From the NCBI RefSeq assembly GCF_014648555.1, contig NZ_BMRI01000049.1:1-32408 (forward strand): 32,408 bases of DNA, given 5' to 3'. Below are positions 21,865 to 30,294 of the stretch, in pieces; the stretch's first letter is position 1; the number at the start of each line of letters is the position of its first letter. The notes under the pieces are model-generated. The model saw only the letters and a program-made list of their open reading frames with translations. It was not told the DNA's origin and did not search any database. A program made the translations under genes and the position numbers. The stretch is from Kitasatospora griseola (lineage in GTDB: Bacteria > Actinomycetota > Actinomycetes > Streptomycetales > Streptomycetaceae).

Positions 21865-24357
21865 ATGCCCCCGGCCCGCACCACCGCCCCCCGGCGCGCC
21901 CGCACCGCCCCCGCCAAGCCCCCGGCGAAGACCGCCCGGAAGCCGCCCGCGGCCGCCGCGCCGAAGACCGCCGGCACCCCGCCCAAGCCCGCCGCCGAGA
22001 CCGTCCCGGCGACGTTCACCGGACCCGCGGCCCACCCGGCCCTCGCTGACGCCGCCGACCGCGCAGCCGACATCCGAGGCCTCGCCCAGGACGACGCCCG
22101 CATTCTGCTCAAGGACGCGCACCGCGCCGCCGAGGCCGAACTGGCCGCAGCCGCGCAGCGGACGGTGGAGGCCGAGCAGCTGCGCGACCAGGCTGCCGCC
22201 GAGGCGGAGATGGTTACGGAGCGTGCCGAAATCGCGGCCGAGGCGATCCGCACCGAGGCCGACGAGTCGGCCCGGCGGACCCTTGCCGACGCCGAGGAGA
22301 ACGCCGCCGCCCTCCTCCGCGCCGCCGACGAATCGGCGGACTGGATCACCGGCCTGGCCAAGGCGGCGGCCGGCAACCTGACCGCCGAGGCCGAGCAGCG
22401 CGCCCAGGCGATCCTCACCGACGCCCGCCACCAGAGCGACACCCTGCTCACCGAAGCCGAGAACACCGCCACCGCCCTCATCCGCAGCGCCGAGGAGCAG
22501 ACCGAGGCGGTGCGCAGCGAGGCCGCCGAGCAGGCCCGCGTCAGCGGCGCCCGGGCCGAGCGGCTGCTTGCCGGTGCCGAGCAGAAGGCCGCCGCCGTCA
22601 CCAGCGCCGGCGAGGACCAGGCCGGTCAGATCCGCGGTCAGGCGCACCGTGACGCCGAGGAGTTGCGAATCCAGGCCGAGCGGCACGCGGCCGAGGTCCG
22701 TGAGGACGCCGCCGCGCAGGCCGATGCCACGCTCACTGATGCCCGAACCCGGGTCACCGGCCTGTTGGAGGCGGCCCGCGAGCAGGCCGACGAGCTGCGC
22801 CGTGTCGCCGAGGCCGACGCCGAGCGGGTGCGCGTCCAGGTCCGCCGGCTGCGCGAGGAAGCGGACCGGGAGATCGATCAGGCCACCGACGCGGCTCGTG
22901 AAGTGCGGGCCAAGGCGGCGGCCGACGCCGGCCAGGTCCGGGCCCAGGCCGAGCAGGAGGTGGCCGCGGTCAAGGCCGGGACCGACCAGAGCCTGGCCGC
23001 GGCGAAGCAGGCGGAGGCCGAGGCGCAGCAGGCCAAGCAGCTCGCGCTCCAGGAGCTCGACGCCGCCCGGGAGACGCTGCGCCGGTCCACCGCCCGCACC
23101 GCCCGCAAGCTGGAGAAGCGTCGCCTCAAGCGGGAGGCGCGGGCGGCCGAGCGGGCCGGGAAGCCCACGCTGGCCGGCCGGACGAAGGCGCTCCTGAAGG
23201 CCAACTCGCGGCGCCTGCTGGCGATCGTGCCGATCACCGCGCCGATGGCCGTCGCCTGGACCGGGCAGGCCGGGTTCGCCCAGGACATCCTGGGCTGGGT
23301 CCCCCCGTTCACGGTCCTGTTCGCCGCCGCGTGGGAACTCAGTACGGCGTTCGTCGCGTGGATGTACCACGAGGCCCGGAAGGTCGGCGACAGCGGCACC
23401 CTTTACCGGGTCGCGACCTGGGTGTTCGCCGTCGGCGCGGCCGTCATGAACTACTGGCACGCCTCGGCCACCGTCACCGGCCACAAGTGGGACCCGGTCG
23501 CCCAGAAGATGGTCGACCAGCTCAGCTACTGGGACCCCACCCCCAAGGCGGTGGCGTTCTCGGTCATGAGCATCACCGGCATGGTGCTGTGGGAGCTCTA
23601 CGCCCGGCTCATCCACCGCAGCAAGCTCCGTGCGGACGGCAAGGTCGCCCAGTCGCGGCCGACGATCGGGGCGATCCGCTGGGCCCGCTACCCCGCGCAT
23701 GCCTTCACCGCGTGGTCGCTGGCGATCACCGACGAGTCGCTGTCCACGGTCGAGCTCGCCTGGACGGCCGCCGCGAACCACCGCGAACTGGTTCGCCGAA
23801 CCGGCCTGGGACCGGTTCGCCGGTTCGTCGCCTCGGCGATCGGTGTCGGCGACTGGGCGCCGCTGCGCGCCCTGCCGACCGTGCCGAGCCGCAGTCTCGT
23901 CGTCGCGCTGTCCGGTTCGCCGAACCCGGCCGTCGTTCCCCGGTTCGCGGTTCGCCTCACCCGCGCCGGTTCGCCGAACCACACCCCGAACCGTCCCGGC
24001 GGTTCGCCGAACCCGGCACTGCCCGCAGCGCGCTCCGGCGCGGCGGGCGGCCGCCGCGAACTGGAGCCCGCGAACCGCTACGCCCCGACCGGCGAACCCG
24101 TCGGGACCGGTTCCGGGCCGCGAACCGCCGCCGACCAGCAGCGCCCGGTCCCGGCCCCGGCCGGTTCGAACCGGCGCAGCGCCGCGCAGGAACTCGCGGA
24201 CGAGCAGGTTCGGCAGGTTCTCGCCCTGATCGACGCCGTGGGCCACGACACCGTCGATCTCGACTACGTCATGGCGAACCTCGGCATGAAGAAGACCACC
24301 GCGTACCACCGCCTCGTGGACGCCCGCAGGGAGTTCGCGAACCGCATCGCGGCCTGA
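21865..24357 (+). CDS. coiled-coil, DUF2637/Spd-like membrane and winged-helix protein
   Basis: 830 residues. A Pro/Ala/Lys-rich N-terminus (1-50) leads into a very long Ala/Glu/Arg coiled coil (about 60-430). A membrane domain follows (about 449-590) with ITAPMAVAWTG, FTVLFAAAWELSTAFVAW, VATWVFAVGAAVMNYWHA and MSITGMVLWELYARL, which resembles DUF2637-type (SpdB-like) proteins of actinomycete plasmids. A disordered linker is full of the DNA word GGTTCGCCGAACC. The C-terminus (about 775-830) is helix-turn-helix-like (YVMANLGMKKTTAYHRLVDA). The layout suggests a membrane-anchored DNA-binding scaffold for plasmid spread; this is inference. ATG 21865 follows AGAGGAGA; the upstream GTG 21841 lacks a site. 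Confidence 0.75.
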   Translation: MPPARTTAPRRARTAPAKPPAKTARKPPAAAAPKTAGTPPKPAAETVPATFTGPAAHPALADAADRAADIRGLAQDDARILLKDAHRAAEAELAAAAQRTVEAEQLRDQAAAEAEMVTERAEIAAEAIRTEADESARRTLADAEENAAALLRAADESADWITGLAKAAAGNLTAEAEQRAQAILTDARHQSDTLLTEAENTATALIRSAEEQTEAVRSEAAEQARVSGARAERLLAGAEQKAAAVTSAGEDQAGQIRGQAHRDAEELRIQAERHAAEVREDAAAQADATLTDARTRVTGLLEAAREQADELRRVAEADAERVRVQVRRLREEADREIDQATDAAREVRAKAAADAGQVRAQAEQEVAAVKAGTDQSLAAAKQAEAEAQQAKQLALQELDAARETLRRSTARTARKLEKRRLKREARAAERAGKPTLAGRTKALLKANSRRLLAIVPITAPMAVAWTGQAGFAQDILGWVPPFTVLFAAAWELSTAFVAWMYHEARKVGDSGTLYRVATWVFAVGAAVMNYWHASATVTGHKWDPVAQKMVDQLSYWDPTPKAVAFSVMSITGMVLWELYARLIHRSKLRADGKVAQSRPTIGAIRWARYPAHAFTAWSLAITDESLSTVELAWTAAANHRELVRRTGLGPVRRFVASAIGVGDWAPLRALPTVPSRSLVVALSGSPNPAVVPRFAVRLTRAGSPNHTPNRPGGSPNPALPAARSGAAGGRRELEPANRYAPTGEPVGTGSGPRTAADQQRPVPAPAGSNRRSAAQELADEQVRQVLALIDAVGHDTVDLDYVMANLGMKKTTAYHRLVDARREFANRIAA

Positions 24358-24480
24358 GCGCGAACCGCGAACCGGATCCCGCGAACCGCGAACCGCATCG
24401 CGGCCCGAACCGCGAACCGGATCCCGCGAACCGCGAACCGCATCGCGGCCCGAACCGCGAACCGAATCCCGCGAACAGCG
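24358..24480. repeat. 45-bp tandem repeat of GCGAACC words
   Basis: About 2.7 copies with a period of 45; the GAACCGG/GAACCGA landmark recurs at 24369, 24414 and 24459. Each unit holds four or five CGAACC words plus GCATCGCGGCC. The last codons of the preceding gene (GCGAACCGCATCGCGGCC) look like a truncated first unit. It is non-coding in the orientation of the operon, although one other frame stays open because the period is a multiple of three. Confidence 0.75.
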
Positions 24481-24484
24481 AACT

Positions 24485-24520
24485 CCGGCCCCGGAACGGA
24501 CGAACCGTCCCCGGGGCCGG
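24485..24520 (+). terminator. nested hairpin, probable terminator
   Basis: CCGGCCCCGG (24485-24494) pairs with CCGGGGCCGG (24511-24520), and the interval contains ACGG..CCGT. It lies between the tandem repeats and the next gene. Confidence 0.5.
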
Positions 24521-24625
24521 TTCGCGGGCAGCCCGTGCCCGGCGGGCCGGCCTCGCCCCCGGCCCGCCTCGTCGTCCCGCACCGCGAACCACCCCCGACC
24601 CGAACCCGGAAGGAACCACCAACCC

Positions 24626-25135
24626 ATGAACCCCACCGACTTCGCCCCCAGCACGCTGATCGTCCTCGTCGGCGGCTCCGGCGCCGGCAAGACCCGCTTC
24701 GCCGTCCGCCGCTGGCCGACCATCTGGCGCCTGTCCCTGGACGACTACCGGGCGATGGCCACCGGCTCCGAGGCCGACCAGAGCGCCAGCACCGTCGCCG
24801 CCGGCGTCCTCGACCTCCTCCTGGACGCCCGCCTCGCCCGAGGCCTGACCACCGTCATCGACTCCACCGCCCTCGAGCAGCCCTGGCGTGCCCACCTCCT
24901 CGCTCGCGCCCGCTACTGGCAGCGCCCGGCCTGCGCGGTGCTGTTCGACGTCGCCCTCGAGCGCCGCCGCGCACAGAACGCGGCCCGGGAGCGGGTCGTC
25001 CCGGACCACGTCCTCATCGACCAGGAGCGACTGCTGCCCAGCGCCGAGCAACTGCTCGCCGAGGGCTTCGCGCACGTCGACCACGTCACCGCCACCGGCC
25101 CGGCCTGCCTCGAACCGGCCCGCACCGGCCGCTGA
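24626..25135 (+). CDS. P-loop polynucleotide-kinase-like protein
   Basis: 169 residues with Walker A GGSGAGKT at 16-23, a kinase-type LSLDDYRAM (about 34-42) and a TVIDSTALEQPWR strand (about 76-88). A basic lid follows, with LERRRAQNAARERVVPD. This matches the AAA_33 / bacterial Pnkp-type kinase domain, which transfers ATP phosphate to 5'-OH ends of nucleic acids. The family is clear; the substrate is not proven. The start follows GGAAGGA. It is a different sequence from the P-loop protein at 10251-10799. A HAD-type phosphatase and an EEP-family enzyme lie downstream in the same gene string. Confidence 0.75.
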   Translation: MNPTDFAPSTLIVLVGGSGAGKTRFAVRRWPTIWRLSLDDYRAMATGSEADQSASTVAAGVLDLLLDARLARGLTTVIDSTALEQPWRAHLLARARYWQRPACAVLFDVALERRRAQNAARERVVPDHVLIDQERLLPSAEQLLAEGFAHVDHVTATGPACLEPARTGR

Positions 25136-25176
25136 CCCACCCCGCCCCGCTCGCACCCTCCAGGAAGGACACCACG

Positions 25177-25542
25177 ATGAACACCACACCCACCGCCCCG
25201 GCCGCGCCCGCGCCGGTGATCGCCACCGACCAGAGCACCGACCCCACTACCGCCCGGGACGAGAGCCTGACCGAGGTCACCCTCACCATCGCCACCGAGG
25301 ACGGCTCCGACTACCGCGACGTGCGGAAGCTGACCCTGGGCCAGCTCACCGGCCTGCTCCTCGCGTTCGACGCCGGCGAGGTCGACGCGGACTTCCTGGA
25401 CGAGGAGGAGCCGCGCGAGATGACGCTGGAGTACGCGCCCTCCGAGTACAGCGGCCGGCCCTGGGGCGAGACCCGTTTCTTCGAGGAGAGCGCGGCGGAC
25501 CAGCTGCTGCAGGCCTTCGAGGCCGGCGCACCGCTGGAGTGA
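25177..25542 (+). CDS. acidic hypothetical protein (121 aa)
   Basis: 121 residues, strongly acidic (FDAGEVDADFLDEEEPREM), with a Thr/Pro/Ala-rich N-terminus and RKLTLGQLTGLLLAFDAGEV in the middle. No membrane segment. The ATG follows AGGAAGGA. It and the next gene share the start MNTT..P and the same upstream box, so the 5' ends may be duplicated. Function unknown. Confidence 0.65.
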   Translation: MNTTPTAPAAPAPVIATDQSTDPTTARDESLTEVTLTIATEDGSDYRDVRKLTLGQLTGLLLAFDAGEVDADFLDEEEPREMTLEYAPSEYSGRPWGETRFFEESAADQLLQAFEAGAPLE

Positions 25543-25716
25543 TCCAGGCGGCCAGGATTCCCGCCAGCCCCCACGCCGCAGCCGAACCGGCCCCGCTGTG
25601 CTGCGCCCTGGCGCGCCGTCCGTCGGCTGCGTCACCGGTCCGCTCGACCTCGGGTCGGCCGCAACGCCCGCTGACCCGCTTCGTCCGTCTCCGCCGTCTT
25701 CAGGAAGGACAGCACG
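25543..25716. other. 174-base gap with no recognised element
   Basis: G/C-rich, no strong hairpin or gene seen. The 3' end repeats the CAGGAAGGACA-CACGATGAACACCAC arrangement found before the previous gene (25161-25185), which suggests that a start module was duplicated. Confidence 0.4.
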
Positions 25717-26574
25717 ATGAACACCACCACCCCCACCCCGGCCGCGCCGGTGCTCGCCTCCGCCGCCTCCGCCATTGCCCGCCGGGGCCTGTTCGGCGAG
25801 CAGCCGCTCGTCGTCGGCAGCGAGTCCCAGGAGTGGGCACTGTGGCTGACCGCCATCGGGCAGGTCGTCCCGATGCCCGGCCTCGGCGAGGCCCTGATCG
25901 AGGCCGCCGAACACAACGCGGTTGCTGCAGACATGGACGACGGCTCCCCGTTCAACGCGGTCGTGCACGCCGTGGTCCTTCACCACGGCAAGGCGTGGCG
26001 GCGTCCGCGCCAGGCCCGTACCGGCAGCGTCCGCCCTCACGTTGTGCACTCTGCGTGGTGTGCGATCTGCGACGAGCCGCTGGACGACGAGTACGGCTAC
26101 TACGAGTCCCCCGCGGACGTCGTCGCCGCGGCCCGGGACCGCGGCTGGAAGACGCTGACGGGCGGCGAGCTCGTCTGCCCGGAGCCGGACCCCGCCCACC
26201 TCGCCGCGAAGAACCCGCCCACCGGCCCCGCCGCACCGGGCCAGGACACCCTCGTCCCCGCCCCGGACCCGGCGTCCGCCCAGGGCGGCGCGTCCGACAG
26301 CCGACCGGACGACAGCGACATCGAGGCCGGCCGCTACCTGTACGGCGCGCGCATCAACCGCGCCCCCGCCCAGGCCGCCCTCGAGCCCGCGCAGCCGGCC
26401 GGGGACATCGGCACCGGCCACCTCACCCGGGCCTCCGAGCGCACCAACCGCCTCACCGCCGAGGACCTGCGCGTTGTTCTGCAGGACGCCCCGGGCCACG
26501 CCGTGGTCGAGATGGCCGGCTACCCGCTCACCCGCGCCGAGTACACCGACGGCGTCGTCGACCTCCACGCCTGA
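25717..26574 (+). CDS. hypothetical protein with Cys pair (285 aa)
   Basis: 285 residues. The N-terminal half has LFGEQPLVVGSESQEWALWL and a histidine-rich AVVHAVVLHHGKAWRRPR. A Cys pair, WCAICDEPLDDEYG (about 114-127), and a lone Cys at ELVCPEPDP suggest metal binding. A Pro/Ala-rich linker leads to a C-terminal domain with LTAEDLRVVLQDAPGHAVVE and YPLTRAEYTDGVVDLHA. No family recognised. AGGAAGGA precedes the ATG. Confidence 0.65.
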   Translation: MNTTTPTPAAPVLASAASAIARRGLFGEQPLVVGSESQEWALWLTAIGQVVPMPGLGEALIEAAEHNAVAADMDDGSPFNAVVHAVVLHHGKAWRRPRQARTGSVRPHVVHSAWCAICDEPLDDEYGYYESPADVVAAARDRGWKTLTGGELVCPEPDPAHLAAKNPPTGPAAPGQDTLVPAPDPASAQGGASDSRPDDSDIEAGRYLYGARINRAPAQAALEPAQPAGDIGTGHLTRASERTNRLTAEDLRVVLQDAPGHAVVEMAGYPLTRAEYTDGVVDLHA

Positions 26575-26600
26575 ACCGCACGCACCGCACCACCTGCACC

Positions 26601-26633
26601 GCCGGTCCGGCCGCACGACGCGGCCGGACCGGC
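26601..26633 (+). terminator. perfect 14-bp hairpin
   Basis: GCCGGTCCGGCCGC (26601-26614) pairs with GCGGCCGGACCGGC (26620-26633) over a 5-base loop and is followed by CCCTTTC. Probable terminator between genes. Confidence 0.6.
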
Positions 26634-26665
26634 CCCTTTCACAACCCACTACGGAGGCACCCGCC

Positions 26666-27298
26666 GTGCACGCCCCCTGGCCCGACGAGCGACCCGTCAA
26701 CGCGATGTGGCTCGACCTCGCCGACCGCGGCCTCCTCGACTACGACCACGACCGCTACCGCATCCACGGCGTCCCCAACAACGTCCTGGCCCTGATCTGG
26801 GGCGGCCTGATCGCCGACCACCCCGACGGCCCCCGCCTCACCGACACCGGCCGCGCCCGCCTCGCCGCCGAACGCGCCCACGACAACCACGACACCGGCG
26901 CCCACCGGCCCGACGCCATGCCCCCGCAAGCCGCGGCCTGGATCCGCGAACACGTCTGGCCGCCGACCTGGCTGCGCAACCACCAGCACATCCCCGGCAC
27001 CTTCACGCACTGCGCCTGCCACAAACCGCCGTCCGCCGAATGCCAGCGCGGCCGCCACACCGAGTGCCGCGACGACAACCGGCCCACCTGCGAAACCGTC
27101 ATCCAGACCGCCGCCCCCCGGCCCGCCACCCCCATCCCCACACCCACCCAAGCCAGGAGTACTCCGGCATCAACGACCTCGCCTGGGTGTGGATCGCAGG
27201 GCCGCCCTGCCGCCGGATCTGCCGCTGCGCCTGCCACCACGAGACCCCGCTCATCCAGCAGGCGACCGGGCCGACCCGGCCGGGCTGGTGGTGGGTGA
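26666..27298 (+). CDS. N-terminal part of a probably frameshifted Cys-rich protein
   Basis: A 210-residue frame from GTG behind GGAGG. The first 150 residues look genuine: WLDLADRGLLDYDHDRYRI, a helical region, then HCACHKPPSAECQRGRHTEC and CETVIQTAAPRP. After PTPTQ (about 27150) the frame turns into a Ser/Arg/Pro-rich sequence typical of wrong-frame reading. In the -1 frame the sequence becomes sensible (LAWVWIAGPPCRRICRCACH). Related Streptomyces proteins, as I recall them, carry the ETVI..A block and a VWLAD..C..C-type Cys block in one chain. I therefore suspect one gene split by an indel, perhaps at the C-run near 27113-27118. Confidence 0.55.
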   Translation: MHAPWPDERPVNAMWLDLADRGLLDYDHDRYRIHGVPNNVLALIWGGLIADHPDGPRLTDTGRARLAAERAHDNHDTGAHRPDAMPPQAAAWIREHVWPPTWLRNHQHIPGTFTHCACHKPPSAECQRGRHTECRDDNRPTCETVIQTAAPRPATPIPTPTQARSTPASTTSPGCGSQGRPAAGSAAAPATTRPRSSSRRPGRPGRAGGG

Positions 27299-27486
27299 AC
27301 TGCTGCGGCCGGATCATCACCCGCCGCGAGTGGACCGACGACGCCTGGTGCCGCACCGCCGCCGACGCCCGGGCCCTCGCCGACTGGCACATCGCCGGCG
27401 AGAAGGGCCCCGCCCCCGCCGACTCCCCCGGCCTGCCCGACCTCGCCCCCGCCCGCGCCGAGCGCGAGCAGCTCGCCCTCTTCTGA
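27187..27486 (+). CDS. C-terminal Cys-rich part, separate gene or frameshift product
   Basis: 99 residues if started at GTG 27187. It begins MWIAGPPCRRICRCACHHE and continues WWWVNCCGRIITRREWTDDA, ending DLAPARAEREQLALF. Cys and His spacing suggests a Zn-binding module. AGGAG at about 27160 has no start codon at normal distance, which argues for fusion with the frame from 26666 rather than independent translation. The reading frame is open far upstream only as a shadow. Confidence 0.5.
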   Translation: MWIAGPPCRRICRCACHHETPLIQQATGPTRPGWWWVNCCGRIITRREWTDDAWCRTAADARALADWHIAGEKGPAPADSPGLPDLAPARAEREQLALF

Positions 27487-27545
27487 CAGACCGCCACCGA
27501 GCCCCCGCCACCGGAGCACCACCCGCCGAAAAGGGAGAGACCGCC

Positions 27546-27767
27546 ATGCAGCAGGACCCCAGCCACCAGCACGTCAACCTGATGGACCTGGAGCCGCTGG
27601 CGCGAGCCGTCACCACTGGCGAGCCCGTCCAGCCCCGCACCGACGACGAGCGCCGCGCCCTGATCCGCATCTACACCTACGCCGCCGCCGTGGGCCAGCA
27701 CGCCAACCCCGCTGCCGCCCTCGCCTGCCAGGCCCGTGCGGACGCCCTGCGCGCCGAACTGGCCTGA
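27546..27767 (+). CDS. hypothetical helical protein (73 aa)
   Basis: 73 residues: MQQDPSHQHVNLMDLEPLAR, then DDERRALIRIYTYAAAVGQH and AALACQARADALRAELA. Soluble and mostly helical. AGGGAGAG precedes the ATG. No family recognised. Confidence 0.65.
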   Translation: MQQDPSHQHVNLMDLEPLARAVTTGEPVQPRTDDERRALIRIYTYAAAVGQHANPAAALACQARADALRAELA

Positions 27768-27891
27768 CCTGTCGCGAGCGGACCGCCGCCGCCGGCCCCG
27801 GACCACCCGCCCACCCAGGCAGGTGACGCCGGGACCTGGCGCGGCTGCCCGGTCACCCGGACCCGCAGATCCGATCGAACAGGAGCACTCC

Positions 27892-28290
27892 GTGACCGAC
27901 AACCTGGCCCGCCTCACCGCCGCCCCCGACCTCAGCCTGGTCACCGTGGACGGCGTCATCACCGAGACGACCGGCTACAGCCCCCGCCGGCTCGTCCTCA
28001 CCGACGAGACCGGCAGCATCGACGCCACCGTCCCCATCGGCTGCGTCGGCGGCCGCACCGCCAACGACACCACCCAGCTCGTCGGCACCTACGCCGTCAT
28101 CGCCGGCCGCCGCGAGGACACCGGCCACGTCCTGGCCTCCGTCGTCCGGCTCGCCGCCCGCGACGCCGCCGGCGACCTGCTCGTCCCCGCCACGTTCTCC
28201 GACCTCTCCGAGAACGTCGCACAGCTGCTCTCCACCACCACCGGCACCACGCGCCGGGCCCTCCCGCCCGGCCCCCGCCGCGCCAACTGA
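27892..28290 (+). CDS. OB-fold-like protein (132 aa)
   Basis: 132 residues. VTVDGVITETTGYSPRRLVL and TGSIDATVPIG, then LVGTYAVIAGRRE and VLASVVRLAA, give the strand order of an OB fold as in small nucleic-acid-binding proteins. No aromatic-rich binding face can be verified by eye, so ssDNA or RNA binding is inference. The GTG start at 27892 has AGGAG upstream. Confidence 0.6.
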   Translation: MTDNLARLTAAPDLSLVTVDGVITETTGYSPRRLVLTDETGSIDATVPIGCVGGRTANDTTQLVGTYAVIAGRREDTGHVLASVVRLAARDAAGDLLVPATFSDLSENVAQLLSTTTGTTRRALPPGPRRAN

Positions 28291-28301
28291 CCCCACGCCG
28301 A

Positions 28302-28330
28302 CTGCCGTCCGGTCCACGGCCGGACGGCAG
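28302..28330 (+). terminator. perfect 11-bp hairpin
   Basis: CTGCCGTCCGG (28302-28312) pairs with CCGGACGGCAG (28320-28330), with further outer pairing CGCCG..CGGCG. It is in the gap between two genes. Confidence 0.55.
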
Positions 28331-28377
28331 CCGGCGCGCTCTCGCAACCAACCGGCACCCCGTCGAAAGGCCTGCCC

Positions 28378-28944
28378 GTGAGCATCGACAACCCCTGCAC
28401 TCCCGCCACCGCCGCGGCCCTGGAGAAGCTCCTCGCCGGCCTCGCCCCCGACCAGGCCGACGGCCTGCTGGACCGCGACGACGCCTACACCGTCGTCCTC
28501 GCCGTCCTCGGCCACTTCGAGTCGTTCGGCCGGCGCCGCACCACGATCGGCGAGCTGCACGCCTTCTCGCGCACCATCCCCGGCGGCGAGGCCCTCGGCG
28601 GCCATGACCGCCTGACGGCCCTGCTCCAGCAGGCCGCGGACCACGGCCGGATCCGCCTCGCGCTCGGCCAGGTCCACATCGGCGACGCCCCGACCGGCGG
28701 CGGCCTCGGCCACGTCTGGATGCGCCAGCTCACCAAGGGCGGCGCCCTGGTCGAGCTGATCGGCACCGAGCCGTGGCCCGCCGGTACCCCCGCCCGCGCC
28801 GGCACCCCGGCCTGGTGGCACTGCACTGGCTGCCGCGACGGACGCTTCCGCACCGAAGCCGCACCCCTCTACACGGTGCGCAACGAGGTCACCGACCACG
28901 CCGTCGCCTGCGCGTACCTGCCCCTGCTGCCCGACCACCGCTGA
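28378..28944 (+). CDS. hypothetical protein, winged-helix-like (188 aa)
   Basis: 188 residues. The first half is helical, with AYTVVLAVLGHFESFGRR and LTALLQQAADHGRIRLALGQ, compatible with a winged helix. The second half has WWHCTGCRDGRF, a Cys pair. GTG start; GAAAGG lies upstream. No family recognised. Confidence 0.6.
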   Translation: MSIDNPCTPATAAALEKLLAGLAPDQADGLLDRDDAYTVVLAVLGHFESFGRRRTTIGELHAFSRTIPGGEALGGHDRLTALLQQAADHGRIRLALGQVHIGDAPTGGGLGHVWMRQLTKGGALVELIGTEPWPAGTPARAGTPAWWHCTGCRDGRFRTEAAPLYTVRNEVTDHAVACAYLPLLPDHR

Positions 28945-28981
28945 CCGACCGTCGGCCCGACACCGCCAGGAACACCCGAAC

Positions 28982-29239
28982 GTGAACGACCACCAGCACC
29001 GGCCGGACCCGGACCGCGACATCGAGCACGAACTCCAGGCCCACGCCCTCGACGTCGCGCAACTCGCCGGCGACGTCCACCGCTACCAGGACGACCTGCG
29101 TCACGGACGCGCGCACCCCGCGGCCGCCGACCGCCTGGCCGCCCTCGCCGAGCGGATCGCCCGGCAGGCCCACCGCATCACCGGCGCGCGCGACGCCGCC
29201 CGCCGCACCCGACAGAACCGACCCGAAGGGACCCCGTGA
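28982..29239 (+). CDS. small helical His/Asp-rich protein (85 aa)
   Basis: 85 residues, mostly one long charged helix (DVAQLAGDVHRYQDDLRHGR; ADRLAALAERIARQAHRITG), possibly a coiled coil. GTG start. The stop overlaps the next GTG by four bases, so the two genes are coupled. Confidence 0.65.
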   Translation: MNDHQHRPDPDRDIEHELQAHALDVAQLAGDVHRYQDDLRHGRAHPAAADRLAALAERIARQAHRITGARDAARRTRQNRPEGTP

Positions 29240-29466
29240 CCACCACCAGGACCAAGGCGGCCAGGATCCGCCGCGTCCACGCCGACGGCACCACCTGCGA
29301 CCACCAGGTCCACCCTCGCACCGGCCAGCCCAAGGACCCGTCCAGCGGCTGCACCGGTCGCACCGGCTACAGCGCCCACTGCCCCGGCTGCGGCCAGACC
29401 ATCACCCATGACCTGCGGGTCGTGGTCAGCGAAGCCCTCAAGTACCGCCACCACCACAACGCCTGA
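29236..29466 (+). CDS. small Zn-ribbon-like protein (76 aa)
   Basis: 76 residues with HADGTTCDHQVHPRTG, a lone Cys at SSGCTGR and a pair YSAHCPGCGQTITHD, giving four Cys plus several His, as in a small zinc ribbon. It starts at the GTG overlapping the previous stop. Nucleic-acid or protein binding is possible; no family recognised. Confidence 0.65.
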   Translation: MTTTRTKAARIRRVHADGTTCDHQVHPRTGQPKDPSSGCTGRTGYSAHCPGCGQTITHDLRVVVSEALKYRHHHNA

Positions 29467-29480
29467 CCGCCCACCACAAC

Positions 29481-29515
29481 TCGGGTCCGGCCCGCTCGCG
29501 GCGGGCCGGACCCGA
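29481..29515 (+). terminator. perfect 15-bp hairpin
   Basis: TCGGGTCCGGCCCGC (29481-29495) pairs with GCGGGCCGGACCCGA (29501-29515) over a 5-base loop, 14 bases after a stop codon. Confidence 0.65.
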
Positions 29516-29535
29516 CCGTCCACGGGAGGGACACC

Positions 29536-30186
29536 GTGACCACCACCGACCACACCGCGCCCGGCGGCCACACCAGCAGAAACAGCACCTTGTCCACGGA
29601 GGAGCAACTGGCGCTCGCGGTCGAGTTCCGCGTGCCGATCCCCCACGGCCCGGCCGGCGGGCACGGCGAGGTCGTCGTGCGCCGCGAAGCGACCGGCGAC
29701 GGCTGGGCGGTGACCGACGGCGCCCTGACCGGTGTGCGTGCCTGGATCGAGGGCGAGGGCTGGCGGCCGGTGTGGGACATCGGCCGCGCCGCCGCCTACC
29801 AGCACAACCGTGAGCAGGCCCTGACCCTGGCCCACAAGGTCGCCGGGATCGAGGCCGCCAACCACCAGACGCTGCTCGCGATCGCCGCCGGCCCCCTCGC
29901 CCACGCCCGGGCCCGGCAGTTCACGATCACCTGCCCGCGCTGCCACACGCCCGGCGCCGAGGAGTACGGCGAACCGATCCGGAACACCGACGACTTCGCG
30001 GACTGCGCCCGATGCCGCTCCTGCGGCCTGGAGTGGGCCCTCGACCCCGGAGCCGACGCCTGCTGCACCACTTGCGGCGGCAGCGGCACCCCCGGTGCCG
30101 GCCCCGGCCGCCGACGCACCGCCGACGGCTGGGGGCCCGCCCCGACGTGCCACTGCCACCAGCTGTACGAGGAGCCCGGGCACTGA
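29536..30186 (+). CDS. Zn-ribbon-containing hypothetical protein (216 aa)
   Basis: 216 residues. The N-terminal domain (about 20-90) is alpha/beta, with AVEFRVPIPHGPAGGHGEVV and TDGALTGVRAWIEGEGW. A helix follows, then three Cys groups: FTITCPRCHTPG, DCARCRSCGLEW and ACCTTCGGSGTPG, the last resembling a DnaJ-like CxxCxGxG element. Several zinc sites are likely. Function unknown. GTG start behind GGGAGG. Confidence 0.65.
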   Translation: MTTTDHTAPGGHTSRNSTLSTEEQLALAVEFRVPIPHGPAGGHGEVVVRREATGDGWAVTDGALTGVRAWIEGEGWRPVWDIGRAAAYQHNREQALTLAHKVAGIEAANHQTLLAIAAGPLAHARARQFTITCPRCHTPGAEEYGEPIRNTDDFADCARCRSCGLEWALDPGADACCTTCGGSGTPGAGPGRRRTADGWGPAPTCHCHQLYEEPGH

Positions 30187-30193
30187 CGCTGCC

Positions 30194-30248
30194 CACCACC
30201 GCGCCCGCGGGCCGAGCCATCCAGGCCCGGCCCGCGGGCGCAGTGGTG
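30194..30248 (+). terminator. 21-bp near-perfect hairpin
   Basis: Arms 30194-30214 and 30228-30248 pair at 20 of 21 positions (core GCGCCCGCGGGCCG / CGGCCCGCGGGCGC) over a 13-base loop. It lies immediately after a stop codon and before the HAD gene. Confidence 0.6.
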
Positions 30249-30294
30249 CGCGGCGCGGCCGCCCGGCCGGCACCCGCTACGGGAGGACTACCGC

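Noticed and set aside
18197..24723. Very long minus-strand ORFs of 1075 and 963 codons opposite the translocase and Spd-like genes
   Set aside because: They are antisense shadows; the + strand frames carry recognisable motifs, ribosome-binding sites and consistent G/C third positions.
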